From: Thiomicrorhabdus sp041583835
GTDB lineage: Bacteria; Pseudomonadota; Gammaproteobacteria; Thiomicrospirales; Thiomicrospiraceae
Direction of reading: 5' to 3'
Assembly (NCBI RefSeq): GCF_041583835.1
Contig: NZ_JBFHFC010000026.1
Location: forward strand, 1-33,147
Length of the DNA stretch: 33,147 nucleotides
Shown here: positions 24,987 through 32,195 of the stretch, piece by piece
Layout: every line of letters starts with the position of its first letter
How positions within the stretch are numbered: the first letter of the stretch is position 1
The notes under the pieces: generated by a model
Told to the model about the DNA's origin: nothing
Databases searched by the model: none
The model's input: only the letters and a program-made list of their open reading frames with translations
Position numbers and translations under genes: made by a program

Positions 24987-26357
24987 TTACAGTCTCCCTG
25001 TATAAGCTTTGATATTGGAGTGGTCTTTACCGTCCGGATAAAGTGTGGCAATAGTCAAATTATCGTGGGTTAAATATTTCTGAGCGACCGCCTGAATCTC
25101 TTCCGGTGTCACCGAGCGTATATTTTCAATCCAGTTATCCAAGGTATCCGCCGGCAATCCGACACTGATCAACGATCCAAGCACAGAAGCTTGCGCCTGA
25201 ATCGAATCGCGATAATAGACGTGATCCGCTTCATCCATCGCCAACACTCGCTCCAATTCCTGTCGGCTTACCGGCTGTTTTTTAAGTTTTTCAACTTCGG
25301 ATAGCAAGGCTTTTTCAACCTCTTTGATATCCTGACCGTTAACCGGCGTACCGCTTAACTCAAACAAGGTATCCAAGCGATCCGTGGCGTTATAACCGGC
25401 ACTAACGCCGGCCGCAATCTGCTGATCGCGAACCAAAGACTGAGGCAGACGGCTACTCTCGCCGCCGTCCAGAATGCTGCTCAATACCGATAGCGCATAC
25501 ACTTCGCGTTTGTTTTCCGCCGTCACTAAACTCGGCACATGAAACCCCATTTGAAGCGAAGGTACCTGAGTATTACCCTTAAGTTCGATACGACGTAAAC
25601 CCTCTTGCTCAATCTCAATCTGAGGCTTTAATTTCGGAATGCTTTCCGGCTGATAACCGCCATAATATTCCCTTGCCAACTCTAAAACTTTTTGTGGTTC
25701 GACGTCGCCGACCACGACTAAAGTCGCATTATTAGGGGCATACCATTTCTTATACCAATCACGTAAATTTTGGGCTTGATAACTGCGAATATCCGTCATC
25801 CAGCCGATGACCGGATTGCGGGCCGGACTGTTAAGGAAAGCCGTGGCATTGAACTGTTCGTTGAGTTTGGAACGAGGGTTGTCCTCCAAACGCCAACGTC
25901 GCTCCTCGGTGACCACATCGCGTTCCTTATTAAATTCGGCATCATCAATCACGAGATTACGCATGCGATCGGCTTCGATTTTCATCACTTTTTCCAGGTT
26001 CTGCTTTCCGACCACCTGATAATAAGCCGTATAGTTTGCCGTAGTGAAAGCATTCTCCTCACCGCCGAGGCGAGAAACAATCTTTGAAAACTCTCCAGGC
26101 TTCAATTTTTTGGTGCCTTTAAACATCATGTGTTCCAGCATATGCGACAATCCGGTCTGACCGGCCTGCTCGTAAGTGGAGCCGACTCGATACCACACCT
26201 GCTGCACAACCACCGGCGCACGATGATCTTCCTTAACCAAGACTTTCATGCCGTTATCTAATTGGAACTCGGAGATCTTGGCCCAACTTGGTGCCGAAAG
26301 CGAAACCAATACGACAGCCAACCCCAGTTTTTTGATCATTTTCATCTTTACTGCCAT
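24987..26357 (-). CDS. M16 zinc peptidase, catalytic subunit, periplasmic
   Basis: A 456-residue exported metallopeptidase. The signal peptide (1-26, ending APSWA) is followed by the M16 core. The inverted zinc motif HMLEH is at 72-76 (His72, Glu75, His76), and the third ligand is expected in the VTEERRWRLEDNP segment near residue 152. Members cut peptides inside a closed two-subunit chamber. Several ATG codons (residues 1, 5, 7) could start it, and all leave the signal peptide intact. It is the first gene of a two-gene operon with the inactive partner and is divergent from ftsY. Confidence 0.94.
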   Translation of the reverse strand: MAVKMKMIKKLGLAVVLVSLSAPSWAKISEFQLDNGMKVLVKEDHRAPVVVQQVWYRVGSTYEQAGQTGLSHMLEHMMFKGTKKLKPGEFSKIVSRLGGEENAFTTANYTAYYQVVGKQNLEKVMKIEADRMRNLVIDDAEFNKERDVVTEERRWRLEDNPRSKLNEQFNATAFLNSPARNPVIGWMTDIRSYQAQNLRDWYKKWYAPNNATLVVVGDVEPQKVLELAREYYGGYQPESIPKLKPQIEIEQEGLRRIELKGNTQVPSLQMGFHVPSLVTAENKREVYALSVLSSILDGGESSRLPQSLVRDQQIAAGVSAGYNATDRLDTLFELSGTPVNGQDIKEVEKALLSEVEKLKKQPVSRQELERVLAMDEADHVYYRDSIQAQASVLGSLISVGLPADTLDNWIENIRSVTPEEIQAVAQKYLTHDNLTIATLYPDGKDHSNIKAYTGRL

Positions 26358-26395
26358 CTTGTCTTATCTATCTGTTTTTTAAGTTAAGGGATGTC

Positions 26396-26425
26396 TCTAC
26401 AACCCTGTGTATATTGATTTATAAT
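26396..26425 (+). promoter_or_regulatory. Possible ftsY promoter
   Basis: TATAAT at 26420-26425 with TCTACA (four of six matches) 18 bases upstream, about 115 bases before ftsY, in the divergent region shared with the M16 operon. Confidence 0.4.
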
Positions 26426-26541
26426 AGCCCAATATATCAATTCAAGTATTAATAAACCCTTAAAACAACCTACTAATTCAGTGCGATATTCTAACCAAGA
26501 AATAAACGGATCGCGACAGGTTGCCCCAATAGGAATACAGC

Positions 26542-27753
26542 ATGTTTAGCTTTTTGCGACGTAAAAAAGATCAAGCCGAAACCGAAGTAGAAGAAATAGC
26601 GGTTGATCAAACCGAACCCGCTGAAGAATCGTCGGCAGTTCAGAAGTCCAGCTCGGAAGAAACGGCAATCGAAGCCGATTCTGAACTACAGACACAACCT
26701 GAAACAGAATCCTTAACAGAAGCCCCTACGGAACCGAGCGAAACGGTCGTCGACATCATTAACGACGAAGAGGCCATGCCGAAAACCGAGCCGGAAACTA
26801 CCTCGGCTAAAAAACCGGGCTTTTTCACACGTTTGAAAAGCGGGCTTAGCAAAACTCGTCGTAGCTTCACCGATAACATCGCCAACTTACTGCTAGGCCG
26901 TAAAGAGATTGATGAAGATCTACTGGATGAACTGGAAATGATCCTGCTGACAGCGGACATTGGTGTCGATGCCACCGATCGCATTATTCGCAACCTGACA
27001 GAACAAGTATCCCGCAAAGAGTTAAATGATGCTGAAGCCCTGCTATCCGCACTAAAAGCTCAATTACAAGAGATTATCGAACCGATCAGCCAACCGCTTG
27101 ATGTAGATTCTCACTTGGCCGCGCAACAAGGGCCTTATGTCATTCTAATGGTCGGAATCAACGGTGTCGGTAAAACCACAACCATCGGCAAACTGGCTAA
27201 AAAATTCCAAAATGAAGGTAAGTCGGTCATGTTGGCGGCCGGCGATACATTCCGTGCGGCGGCCGTGGAACAATTACAAACCTGGGGAGAACGCAATCAG
27301 GTTCCGGTCATTGCCCAAAAAACCGGTGCGGATTCAGCCGCCGTAATTTTTGATGCGATTCAGTCCGCCAAAGCGAAAAAAATTGATGTATTGATCGCCG
27401 ATACTGCAGGGCGTTTACATACTCAATCCAACCTGATGGAAGAGTTGAAGAAAGTGAAGCGCGTTATCGGAAAAGTCGATGAATCCGCGCCGCACGAAGT
27501 CATGCTGGTGATCGATGCCGGTACGGGACAAAATGCGTTGAATCAGGCCAAACAATTCCATGAAGCCGTAGATGTCTCGGGCATCACGGTCACTAAACTC
27601 GATGGTACTGCCAAGGGCGGCATGGTGTTCGCTCTAGCCGAACAATTAAATATTCCGGTGCGTTTTATCGGTGTCGGTGAATCCATCGACGATTTAAGGC
27701 CGTTCCAAGCCAAAGAGTTTACCGAAGCATTATTTGATCAAAGCGCTTCTTAA
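26542..27753 (+). CDS. ftsY: Signal recognition particle receptor FtsY
   Basis: GTPase that receives ribosome-nascent-chain-SRP complexes at the inner membrane and hands them to the Sec translocon. An acidic, low-complexity A domain (1-90) precedes the N domain (91-185; KPGFFTRLKSGLSKTRRSF, DEDLLDELEMILLTADIGVD). The GTPase G domain follows from about 195. G motifs are intact: GINGVGKTT (205-213), DTFRAAAVEQL, the DTAGRL segment and TKLDGTAKGG. The final VRFIGVGESIDDLRPF is standard. The 403-residue length is normal for a protein with a short A domain. It is not followed by ftsE-ftsX-rpoH, as it is in Pseudomonas and E. coli, but by an RMF-like/DUF2914 gene 14 bases on, which is probably co-transcribed. 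Confidence 0.97.
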   Translation: MFSFLRRKKDQAETEVEEIAVDQTEPAEESSAVQKSSSEETAIEADSELQTQPETESLTEAPTEPSETVVDIINDEEAMPKTEPETTSAKKPGFFTRLKSGLSKTRRSFTDNIANLLLGRKEIDEDLLDELEMILLTADIGVDATDRIIRNLTEQVSRKELNDAEALLSALKAQLQEIIEPISQPLDVDSHLAAQQGPYVILMVGINGVGKTTTIGKLAKKFQNEGKSVMLAAGDTFRAAAVEQLQTWGERNQVPVIAQKTGADSAAVIFDAIQSAKAKKIDVLIADTAGRLHTQSNLMEELKKVKRVIGKVDESAPHEVMLVIDAGTGQNALNQAKQFHEAVDVSGITVTKLDGTAKGGMVFALAEQLNIPVRFIGVGESIDDLRPFQAKEFTEALFDQSAS

Positions 27754-27767
27754 AGATCTTTGCCAGC

Positions 27768-28742
27768 ATGAGATTACCGGACACCCAGAACGCCAGCGAA
27801 CTTTACGCTTTTAAAAAAGGCTATCGTTTAGCGATTGACGGTAAAACCGTCAATCAAGCGCCCAGCAACGTACGTTACGACCAAAACATGCGTCAATACT
27901 GCCTTATGGGCTGGGAACAAGCTCAAGAGGAAATGGCTGCCGGCATAGAAGCCAGTCAGAAAAAACCATGGCGAAATCGTCTGGCATGGTTTGTTGTGAC
28001 TGTTTTAGGAAGCATCGCCACCGCCACCCTCTTGATCAACAACATTAACGAACAAAAAGCGGAACAACAGGCTTTAATCTCGAATAAGACCGCTACTCCT
28101 ACTCCGCAACCGATTCAAGCTACTGAAACGACGCAATCGATCAAAACAGAGCCAGCGACACAACCCGTCCAAACTCAAACCTCAAATCGTCAAACGACAA
28201 ATTTAGCGCTCGATAATTCTTTAGACTCTCTCACCCCGAAAGTAGATAAAATCGACACTGCGGAAGTTGAAACCAACGTACCTCATCCCAAACAAGATGT
28301 AGAAATGGATTTAGGGTTGTTAACCCCTCAACAACGTAACGATTTAACACTCACACAACAAGAACAAAAGAATGCTAAGCCTGAAATCGTAATGCCGACT
28401 CCCATTATTAGCGACGGCACAATTGAAATCGAAACGGCAGTCTTAACTTCAAACATATTCAACAGAGAGCCGACGGACTTACTCGGCAGTAAAGTTCCAA
28501 AGAACATACGCAAACTGTTCTTTTTCACACAAATCAAAGGCGCTAAAGACCGCGTAATTTATCACCGTTGGTTACATAATCAACAGGTTATGGCATTGAT
28601 TCCTTTGACAATAAAAAGTAACCTGTACCGTACATGGTCAAGTAAACGTTTAACCAGCGCTTGGCAGGGCCAATGGACCGTCGAAGTGTTAGACACCGAT
28701 AAACAGGTCCTTTATAGACACTCATTTACTTATGGCAGTTAG
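27768..28742 (+). CDS. RMF-like / single-TM / DUF2914 fusion protein
   Basis: A 324-residue protein in three parts. Residues 11-58 resemble ribosome modulation factor: AFKKGYRLAIDGK matches the GYxAGIxG start, and MRQYCLMGWEQAQEEM matches the R-x-x-W-L-x-G-W-x-E-A end. Residues 72-90 form one membrane helix, preceded by KKPWRNR, so the N-terminus should face the cytoplasm. A Thr/Gln/Pro-rich linker (about 92-225) leads to a C-terminal DUF2914 domain (about 245-324; FFFTQIKGAKDRVIYHRW, WSSKRLTSAWQGQWTVEV) on the periplasmic side. The gene starts 14 bases after ftsY and ends three bases before a lipoprotein gene. The function is unknown, and the RMF likeness is by eye and could be remote. Confidence 0.78.
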   Translation: MRLPDTQNASELYAFKKGYRLAIDGKTVNQAPSNVRYDQNMRQYCLMGWEQAQEEMAAGIEASQKKPWRNRLAWFVVTVLGSIATATLLINNINEQKAEQQALISNKTATPTPQPIQATETTQSIKTEPATQPVQTQTSNRQTTNLALDNSLDSLTPKVDKIDTAEVETNVPHPKQDVEMDLGLLTPQQRNDLTLTQQEQKNAKPEIVMPTPIISDGTIEIETAVLTSNIFNREPTDLLGSKVPKNIRKLFFFTQIKGAKDRVIYHRWLHNQQVMALIPLTIKSNLYRTWSSKRLTSAWQGQWTVEVLDTDKQVLYRHSFTYGS

Positions 28743-28745
28743 GAA

Positions 28746-29321
28746 ATGGTAAACAGAATTTTTTGGGTATTGTTAACAGTTAGCTTAATCGCAGGCTGTA
28801 GCTCCAATCCGCCGAAACAGACTTACAACAACATCTGCTCGATCTATGATTTTGATGACGATTGGTATGATGCGGCAAGAGCATCGGAAAAACGCTGGGG
28901 CGTTCCGATGTATGTATTGATGGCTTTTGTCCATCAGGAGTCACGATTCAAACACGATGCTCAGCCTGAAAGACCATATTTTTTAGGTTTCATACCGTTA
29001 CCTAGAAGTTCCTCGGCCTACGGGTACGCCCAAGCCCAAGACCCGGCTTGGTACGATTATCAAAAAGCGACCGGCAACTGGAGTGCTCGTCGCAGCAACA
29101 TCGACGATTCTCTGGACTTCATCGGCTGGTATAACTATGAAACCCACAGGCAGCTAGGAATCTCGCGAAAAGATCCATACAACCTTTATTTAGCCTATCA
29201 CGAAGGCCGTGGCGGTTATTCCCGCAAAACGTACCAAAAGAAAGCCTGGCTCAAAAAAGTCGCTCAGAAAGTGACGAATCAAGCTAGACGCTATCGTAGC
29301 CAACTTAAGAACTGTTCCTAA
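28746..29321 (+). CDS. SLT-domain lipoprotein (putative lytic transglycosylase)
   Basis: A 191-residue predicted lipoprotein. The signal peptide ends in the lipobox LIAGC, with Cys18 as the lipid-bearing residue. The mature part resembles the small SLT-fold transglycosylases: WGVPMYVLMAFVHQESRFK with Glu65 as probable catalytic acid, then SSAYGYAQAQDPAWYDYQ, NIDDSLDFIGWYN and LYLAYHEGRGGYSRKTYQKK. It would cleave peptidoglycan between MurNAc and GlcNAc at the outer membrane. Start ATG 28746 is three bases after the previous stop, and AGGA overlaps that stop, so translation is probably coupled with the DUF2914 gene. A strong terminator follows. Confidence 0.9.
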   Translation: MVNRIFWVLLTVSLIAGCSSNPPKQTYNNICSIYDFDDDWYDAARASEKRWGVPMYVLMAFVHQESRFKHDAQPERPYFLGFIPLPRSSSAYGYAQAQDPAWYDYQKATGNWSARRSNIDDSLDFIGWYNYETHRQLGISRKDPYNLYLAYHEGRGGYSRKTYQKKAWLKKVAQKVTNQARRYRSQLKNCS

Positions 29322-29347
29322 AACTCAATCGGAAATGAATCAGATAT

Positions 29348-29375
29348 AAAAAAACCGCAATCATGCGGTTTTTTT
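29348..29375. terminator. Bidirectional rho-independent terminator
   Basis: AAAAAAACCGCA (29348-29359) pairs exactly with TGCGGTTTTTTT (29364-29375) around a four-base loop. It closes the ftsY-side unit and, in reverse, the fabAB unit. Confidence 0.92.
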
Positions 29376-29436
29376 ATTAATGAAACAGGCCGGATATTTC
29401 TACCTAGCCTGTTCGTTCAGTTTGTAAACTTGAAAA

Positions 29437-30657
29437 TTAAGCTTTAAAACGCTCGAACACTAAAGATGCGTTCGTTCCGCCAAATCCGAAGCTATTGCTC
29501 ATGATGCGGTTCAGACCGGCATTTTCAACCAACTCCGTTACAATCGGCATCCCTTCACACTCAGGATCCAGATTATCGATATTGATTGAAGGCGCGATAA
29601 AATCGTTTTCAAGCATACACAAGCTATAGATAAATTCATGTACGCCCGCTGCACCTAGAGAGTGGCCAGACATCGATTTAGTCGAACTAATCTTAGGAAC
29701 ATCAGCGCCAAACACTTCACGGATGGCTGCAGCTTCCTTAGTATCTCCAACCGGCGTTGAAGTTCCGTGCGGGTTAATATAATCAATAGAACCTGCGACG
29801 GTAGAAAGCGCCATCTGCATACAACGTACCGCACCTTCACCGGATGGAGCAACCATGTCGTAACCGTCCGAGTTAGCGCCATAACCGGTGATTTCCGCAT
29901 AGATTTTAGCGCCGCGGGCAAGAGCGTGTTCAAGTTCTTCAACGACAACCATACCGCCGCCGCCGGCGATAACGAAACCGTCACGGTCTGCATCGTAAGC
30001 TCGGGAAGCCTTGCTTGGATTATCATTGTTTTTAGTTGAAAGCGCACCCATCGCATCAAACAAGACCGACATCGTCCAGTGAAGTTCTTCACCACCACCG
30101 GCAAATACAACGTCCTGCTTACCTAACTGGATTTGCTCAACCGCATTACCGATACAGTGTGCAGAAGTCGAACAAGCTGAGCTGATTGAGTAGTTCAATC
30201 CCTTGATTTTGAATGGCGTCGCCAAACAAGCTGAAACGGTTGAACCCATTGTACGGGTAACCATATAAGGACCGACGCGACGGACACCCTTTTCACGTGC
30301 AGTTTCAACCGCCTGTGTCGAGTTTGAGTTAGAACCGCCACCGGAACCGGCAATCAATCCCGTTCTTGGGTTGGAAACCTGCTCTGGCGTCAATCCTGAA
30401 TCTTCTACAGCCTGTTGCATGGCAATATAGCTGTAAGCCGCTGCATCACCCATAAAACGTAATTGTTTACGATCGATATGCTCGGCAAAATCCAAGTTTT
30501 TCACAGCGCCGTGCACTTGTGAACGTAATCCATTCTCAGCATACTCAGGCGCAAAAACAATCCCTGAACGGCCGTTGCGTAAAGAATCCGTTACTTCTTG
30601 TTTATTGTTCCCTAAACTTGAAACAATCCCGATTCCTGTAATGACGACTCTTTTCAT
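29437..30657 (-). CDS. fabB: 3-oxoacyl-ACP synthase I
   Basis: Condenses acyl-ACP with malonyl-ACP and is needed for unsaturated fatty acids, because it elongates the cis-3-decenoyl-ACP made by FabA. The 406-residue protein has the full KAS catalytic set: Cys162 in SSACSTSAHC, His297 in NPHGTSTPVGD, and Lys327 with His332 in KSMSGHSLGAAG. SFGFGGTNASLVFERF is the normal C-terminus. It starts three bases after the fabA stop, so the two are one operon. The operon ends at the bidirectional terminator. Confidence 0.97.
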   Translation of the reverse strand: MKRVVITGIGIVSSLGNNKQEVTDSLRNGRSGIVFAPEYAENGLRSQVHGAVKNLDFAEHIDRKQLRFMGDAAAYSYIAMQQAVEDSGLTPEQVSNPRTGLIAGSGGGSNSNSTQAVETAREKGVRRVGPYMVTRTMGSTVSACLATPFKIKGLNYSISSACSTSAHCIGNAVEQIQLGKQDVVFAGGGEELHWTMSVLFDAMGALSTKNNDNPSKASRAYDADRDGFVIAGGGGMVVVEELEHALARGAKIYAEITGYGANSDGYDMVAPSGEGAVRCMQMALSTVAGSIDYINPHGTSTPVGDTKEAAAIREVFGADVPKISSTKSMSGHSLGAAGVHEFIYSLCMLENDFIAPSINIDNLDPECEGMPIVTELVENAGLNRIMSNSFGFGGTNASLVFERFKA

Positions 30658-30660
30658 AAT

Positions 30661-31176
30661 TTAAAAACTATCCGTATTCGTAAATAAACCAACTTTCAGG
30701 TCTGCTGCACTATAAATCTCACGACCATCAACAAACAGCTTCGCATCGCCCAAGCCCATATAAAGCTTACGCTTGATCACACGTTTCATGTCGATGACAT
30801 ATTCCACTTTTTTCGCTGTCGGTAGAACCTGTCCGTAAAATTTAACTTCACCTGAACCCAGTGCACGGCCACGACCCGGACCACCGGTCCAACCCAAGAA
30901 GAAACCGATCAACTGCCACATCGCGTCCAAACCTAAACAACCAGGCATAACCGGATCTTCATTGAAATGGCATTCGAAAAACCATAAATCCTTAGTAATA
31001 TCTAATTCAGCACGAATCTGACCTTTACCGAATGCCCCACCCTCTTCCGAGATATGGGTAATACGATCAAACATCAACATTGGAGGTAACGGTAATTGGG
31101 CATTACCTGGGCCAAACAACTCACCTCTTCCGCAAGATAAAAGTTCTTCTTTAGTATAACTAGATTGTTGTTCCAT
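30661..31176 (-). CDS. fabA: 3-hydroxydecanoyl-ACP dehydratase/isomerase
   Basis: Dehydrates 3-hydroxydecanoyl-ACP and isomerises the trans-2 product to cis-3, the branch point to unsaturated fatty acids. At 171 residues it aligns with E. coli FabA without gaps at the active site: His70 in FFECHFNEDPVMPGC and Asp84 in LGLDAMWQLIGFFLGW keep the E. coli numbering. The frame is open for another 52 residues upstream, but that part is a translation of the leader and of tRNA-Thr. ATG 31176 begins the real family N-terminus (MEQQSSYTKEELL). It leads the fabA-fabB operon. A promoter is visible just upstream. Confidence 0.97.
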   Translation of the reverse strand: MEQQSSYTKEELLSCGRGELFGPGNAQLPLPPMLMFDRITHISEEGGAFGKGQIRAELDITKDLWFFECHFNEDPVMPGCLGLDAMWQLIGFFLGWTGGPGRGRALGSGEVKFYGQVLPTAKKVEYVIDMKRVIKRKLYMGLGDAKLFVDGREIYSAADLKVGLFTNTDSF

Positions 31177-31213
31177 TCGGTTTTCCGATTGTATAGATAT
31201 AAATTCGCTACAC

Positions 31214-31243
31214 ATTATAACAGCTTGAAATAAAACATAGCAA
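31214..31243 (-). promoter_or_regulatory. Predicted fabA promoter
   Basis: On the reverse strand, TTGCTA (31243-31238) and a perfect TATAAT (31219-31214) are 18 bases apart, with the -10 about 37 bases before the fabA ATG. It lies between the tRNA-Thr terminator and fabA, so fabAB would be transcribed independently. I saw no obvious FabR-type palindrome. Confidence 0.65.
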
Positions 31244-31260
31244 TTGACGGGTTTAAATAC

Positions 31261-31296
31261 AAAAAAAGCCCGTATTCTTGCAAATACGAGCTTTTC
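31261..31296 (-). terminator. Rho-independent terminator after tRNA-Thr
   Basis: A 13-bp stem (31264-31276 with 31283-31295, one G-T pair) with a 6-base loop is followed, in reverse orientation, by seven T. It separates the tRNA from fabA. Confidence 0.88.
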
Positions 31297-31302
31297 AAAT
31301 GA

Positions 31303-31378
31303 TGGTGCCGACAGAGGGACTTGAACCCCCAACCTACTGATTACAAATCAGTTGCACTACCAATTGTGCTATGTCGGC
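31303..31378 (-). tRNA. tRNA-Thr (anticodon UGU)
   Basis: On the reverse strand the 76-base sequence begins GCCGACATAGC and ends GTCGGCACCA, with encoded CCA. The acceptor stem GCCGACA pairs with TGTCGGC. The anticodon arm CTGAT-TTGTAAT-CAG carries TGT, and the T-loop reads TTCAAGT. It has its own strong promoter and terminator. In E. coli the matching position holds thrU, the first of a tRNA cluster before tufB; here only this one tRNA is present. Confidence 0.97.
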
Positions 31379-31389
31379 GAATGGGGCGT

Positions 31390-31417
31390 ATTATAGAGTT
31401 TAGAAAAAAACTGTCAA
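31390..31417 (-). promoter_or_regulatory. Consensus promoter of tRNA-Thr
   Basis: A perfect TTGACA (31417-31412) and perfect TATAAT (31395-31390) are 16 bases apart on the reverse strand. A GC-rich discriminator (ACGCCCC) follows, and the tRNA begins 11 bases beyond the -10. The -35 touches the coaX stop codon. GC-rich discriminators are typical of stable-RNA promoters under stringent control, which is expected but not shown. Confidence 0.9.
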
Positions 31418-32194
31418 CTATTTTTTTACACTTTCTATAACATTTACCATTCCGAGCAACACTAAGTCTTCAATATACTCACAATCTGCATTTATTAGTC
31501 TTACAAGCTGTTTTCCATCGCCGCCGGTGACATAAACCTTAAATAAGCACCCAAACTCGTGCTGAAGGTCAAATATAACCGAATCAACAAATGAAGCGGC
31601 CATATAGAGTGTTCCGGCACAAATAGCCGATTGCGTGTTCCTAGGTAAAATATTGGTAACTGTGTCGCCTCGATCGACGCTTTCCACTCCATTACAATCA
31701 ATAGAAAGCTTAGCGGTATTGTCGATCAAAGACTGTCTCATTGTAGTAACGCCCGGAACAATAAACCCGCCTACATGTCTGTTATCGTGTACCGCATCTA
31801 ATGTTATAGCCGTACCGGCATCAATCACAATATAAGGCTTACGTGTGATCGTATGCGAACCTACCAAGGCCATCCAGCGATCAACCCCTAGCTTTAAAGG
31901 ATCGTCATAGCCGTTCTCAAGTCCGCAACAGTTTATCTGGGTATTCAAGAATATCGGAAAAATTGACCACAATGACAAGACGGCCTCACGTAATTGATGC
32001 TCCGCAGCATTACATGAAACTGAAGAAACATACACTTGATCCGGAACGATATCGACCGTCGACAATACTTCCACCAAGCCGCCGTCATTCAGAATAGATT
32101 TGTAAGGATAAGCGCCAATATACTCATAGGCGTCATCTTCAAGAATAGCCAGTTTAATTCTGCTATTCCCCATATCAATAAATAAATCAATCAT
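31418..32194 (-). CDS. coaX: Type III pantothenate kinase
   Basis: First committed step of coenzyme A synthesis: phosphorylates pantothenate. At 258 residues it shows the ASKHA-fold CoaX motifs: the phosphate-1 loop DMGNSRIKLA (7-16), the GVDRWMALVGS segment and the IDAGTAITLDAV loop. CoaX enzymes are not inhibited by CoA and usually need a monovalent cation. The frame extends to GTG 32230, but ATG 32194 is chosen because the family starts with MxxLxxDxGN and because it lies one base after the birA stop (TAGTATG). birA and coaX therefore form a coupled pair. CoaA occupies the matching place in E. coli, so this is a non-homologous replacement. Confidence 0.93.
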   Translation of the reverse strand: MIDLFIDMGNSRIKLAILEDDAYEYIGAYPYKSILNDGGLVEVLSTVDIVPDQVYVSSVSCNAAEHQLREAVLSLWSIFPIFLNTQINCCGLENGYDDPLKLGVDRWMALVGSHTITRKPYIVIDAGTAITLDAVHDNRHVGGFIVPGVTTMRQSLIDNTAKLSIDCNGVESVDRGDTVTNILPRNTQSAICAGTLYMAASFVDSVIFDLQHEFGCLFKVYVTGGDGKQLVRLINADCEYIEDLVLLGMVNVIESVKK

Positions 32195-32195
32195 A

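Noticed and set aside
31177..31332. A 52-residue N-terminal extension of FabA
   Set aside because: Its first residues translate part of tRNA-Thr and the next part crosses the terminator and promoter. FabA aligns with E. coli from ATG 31176.
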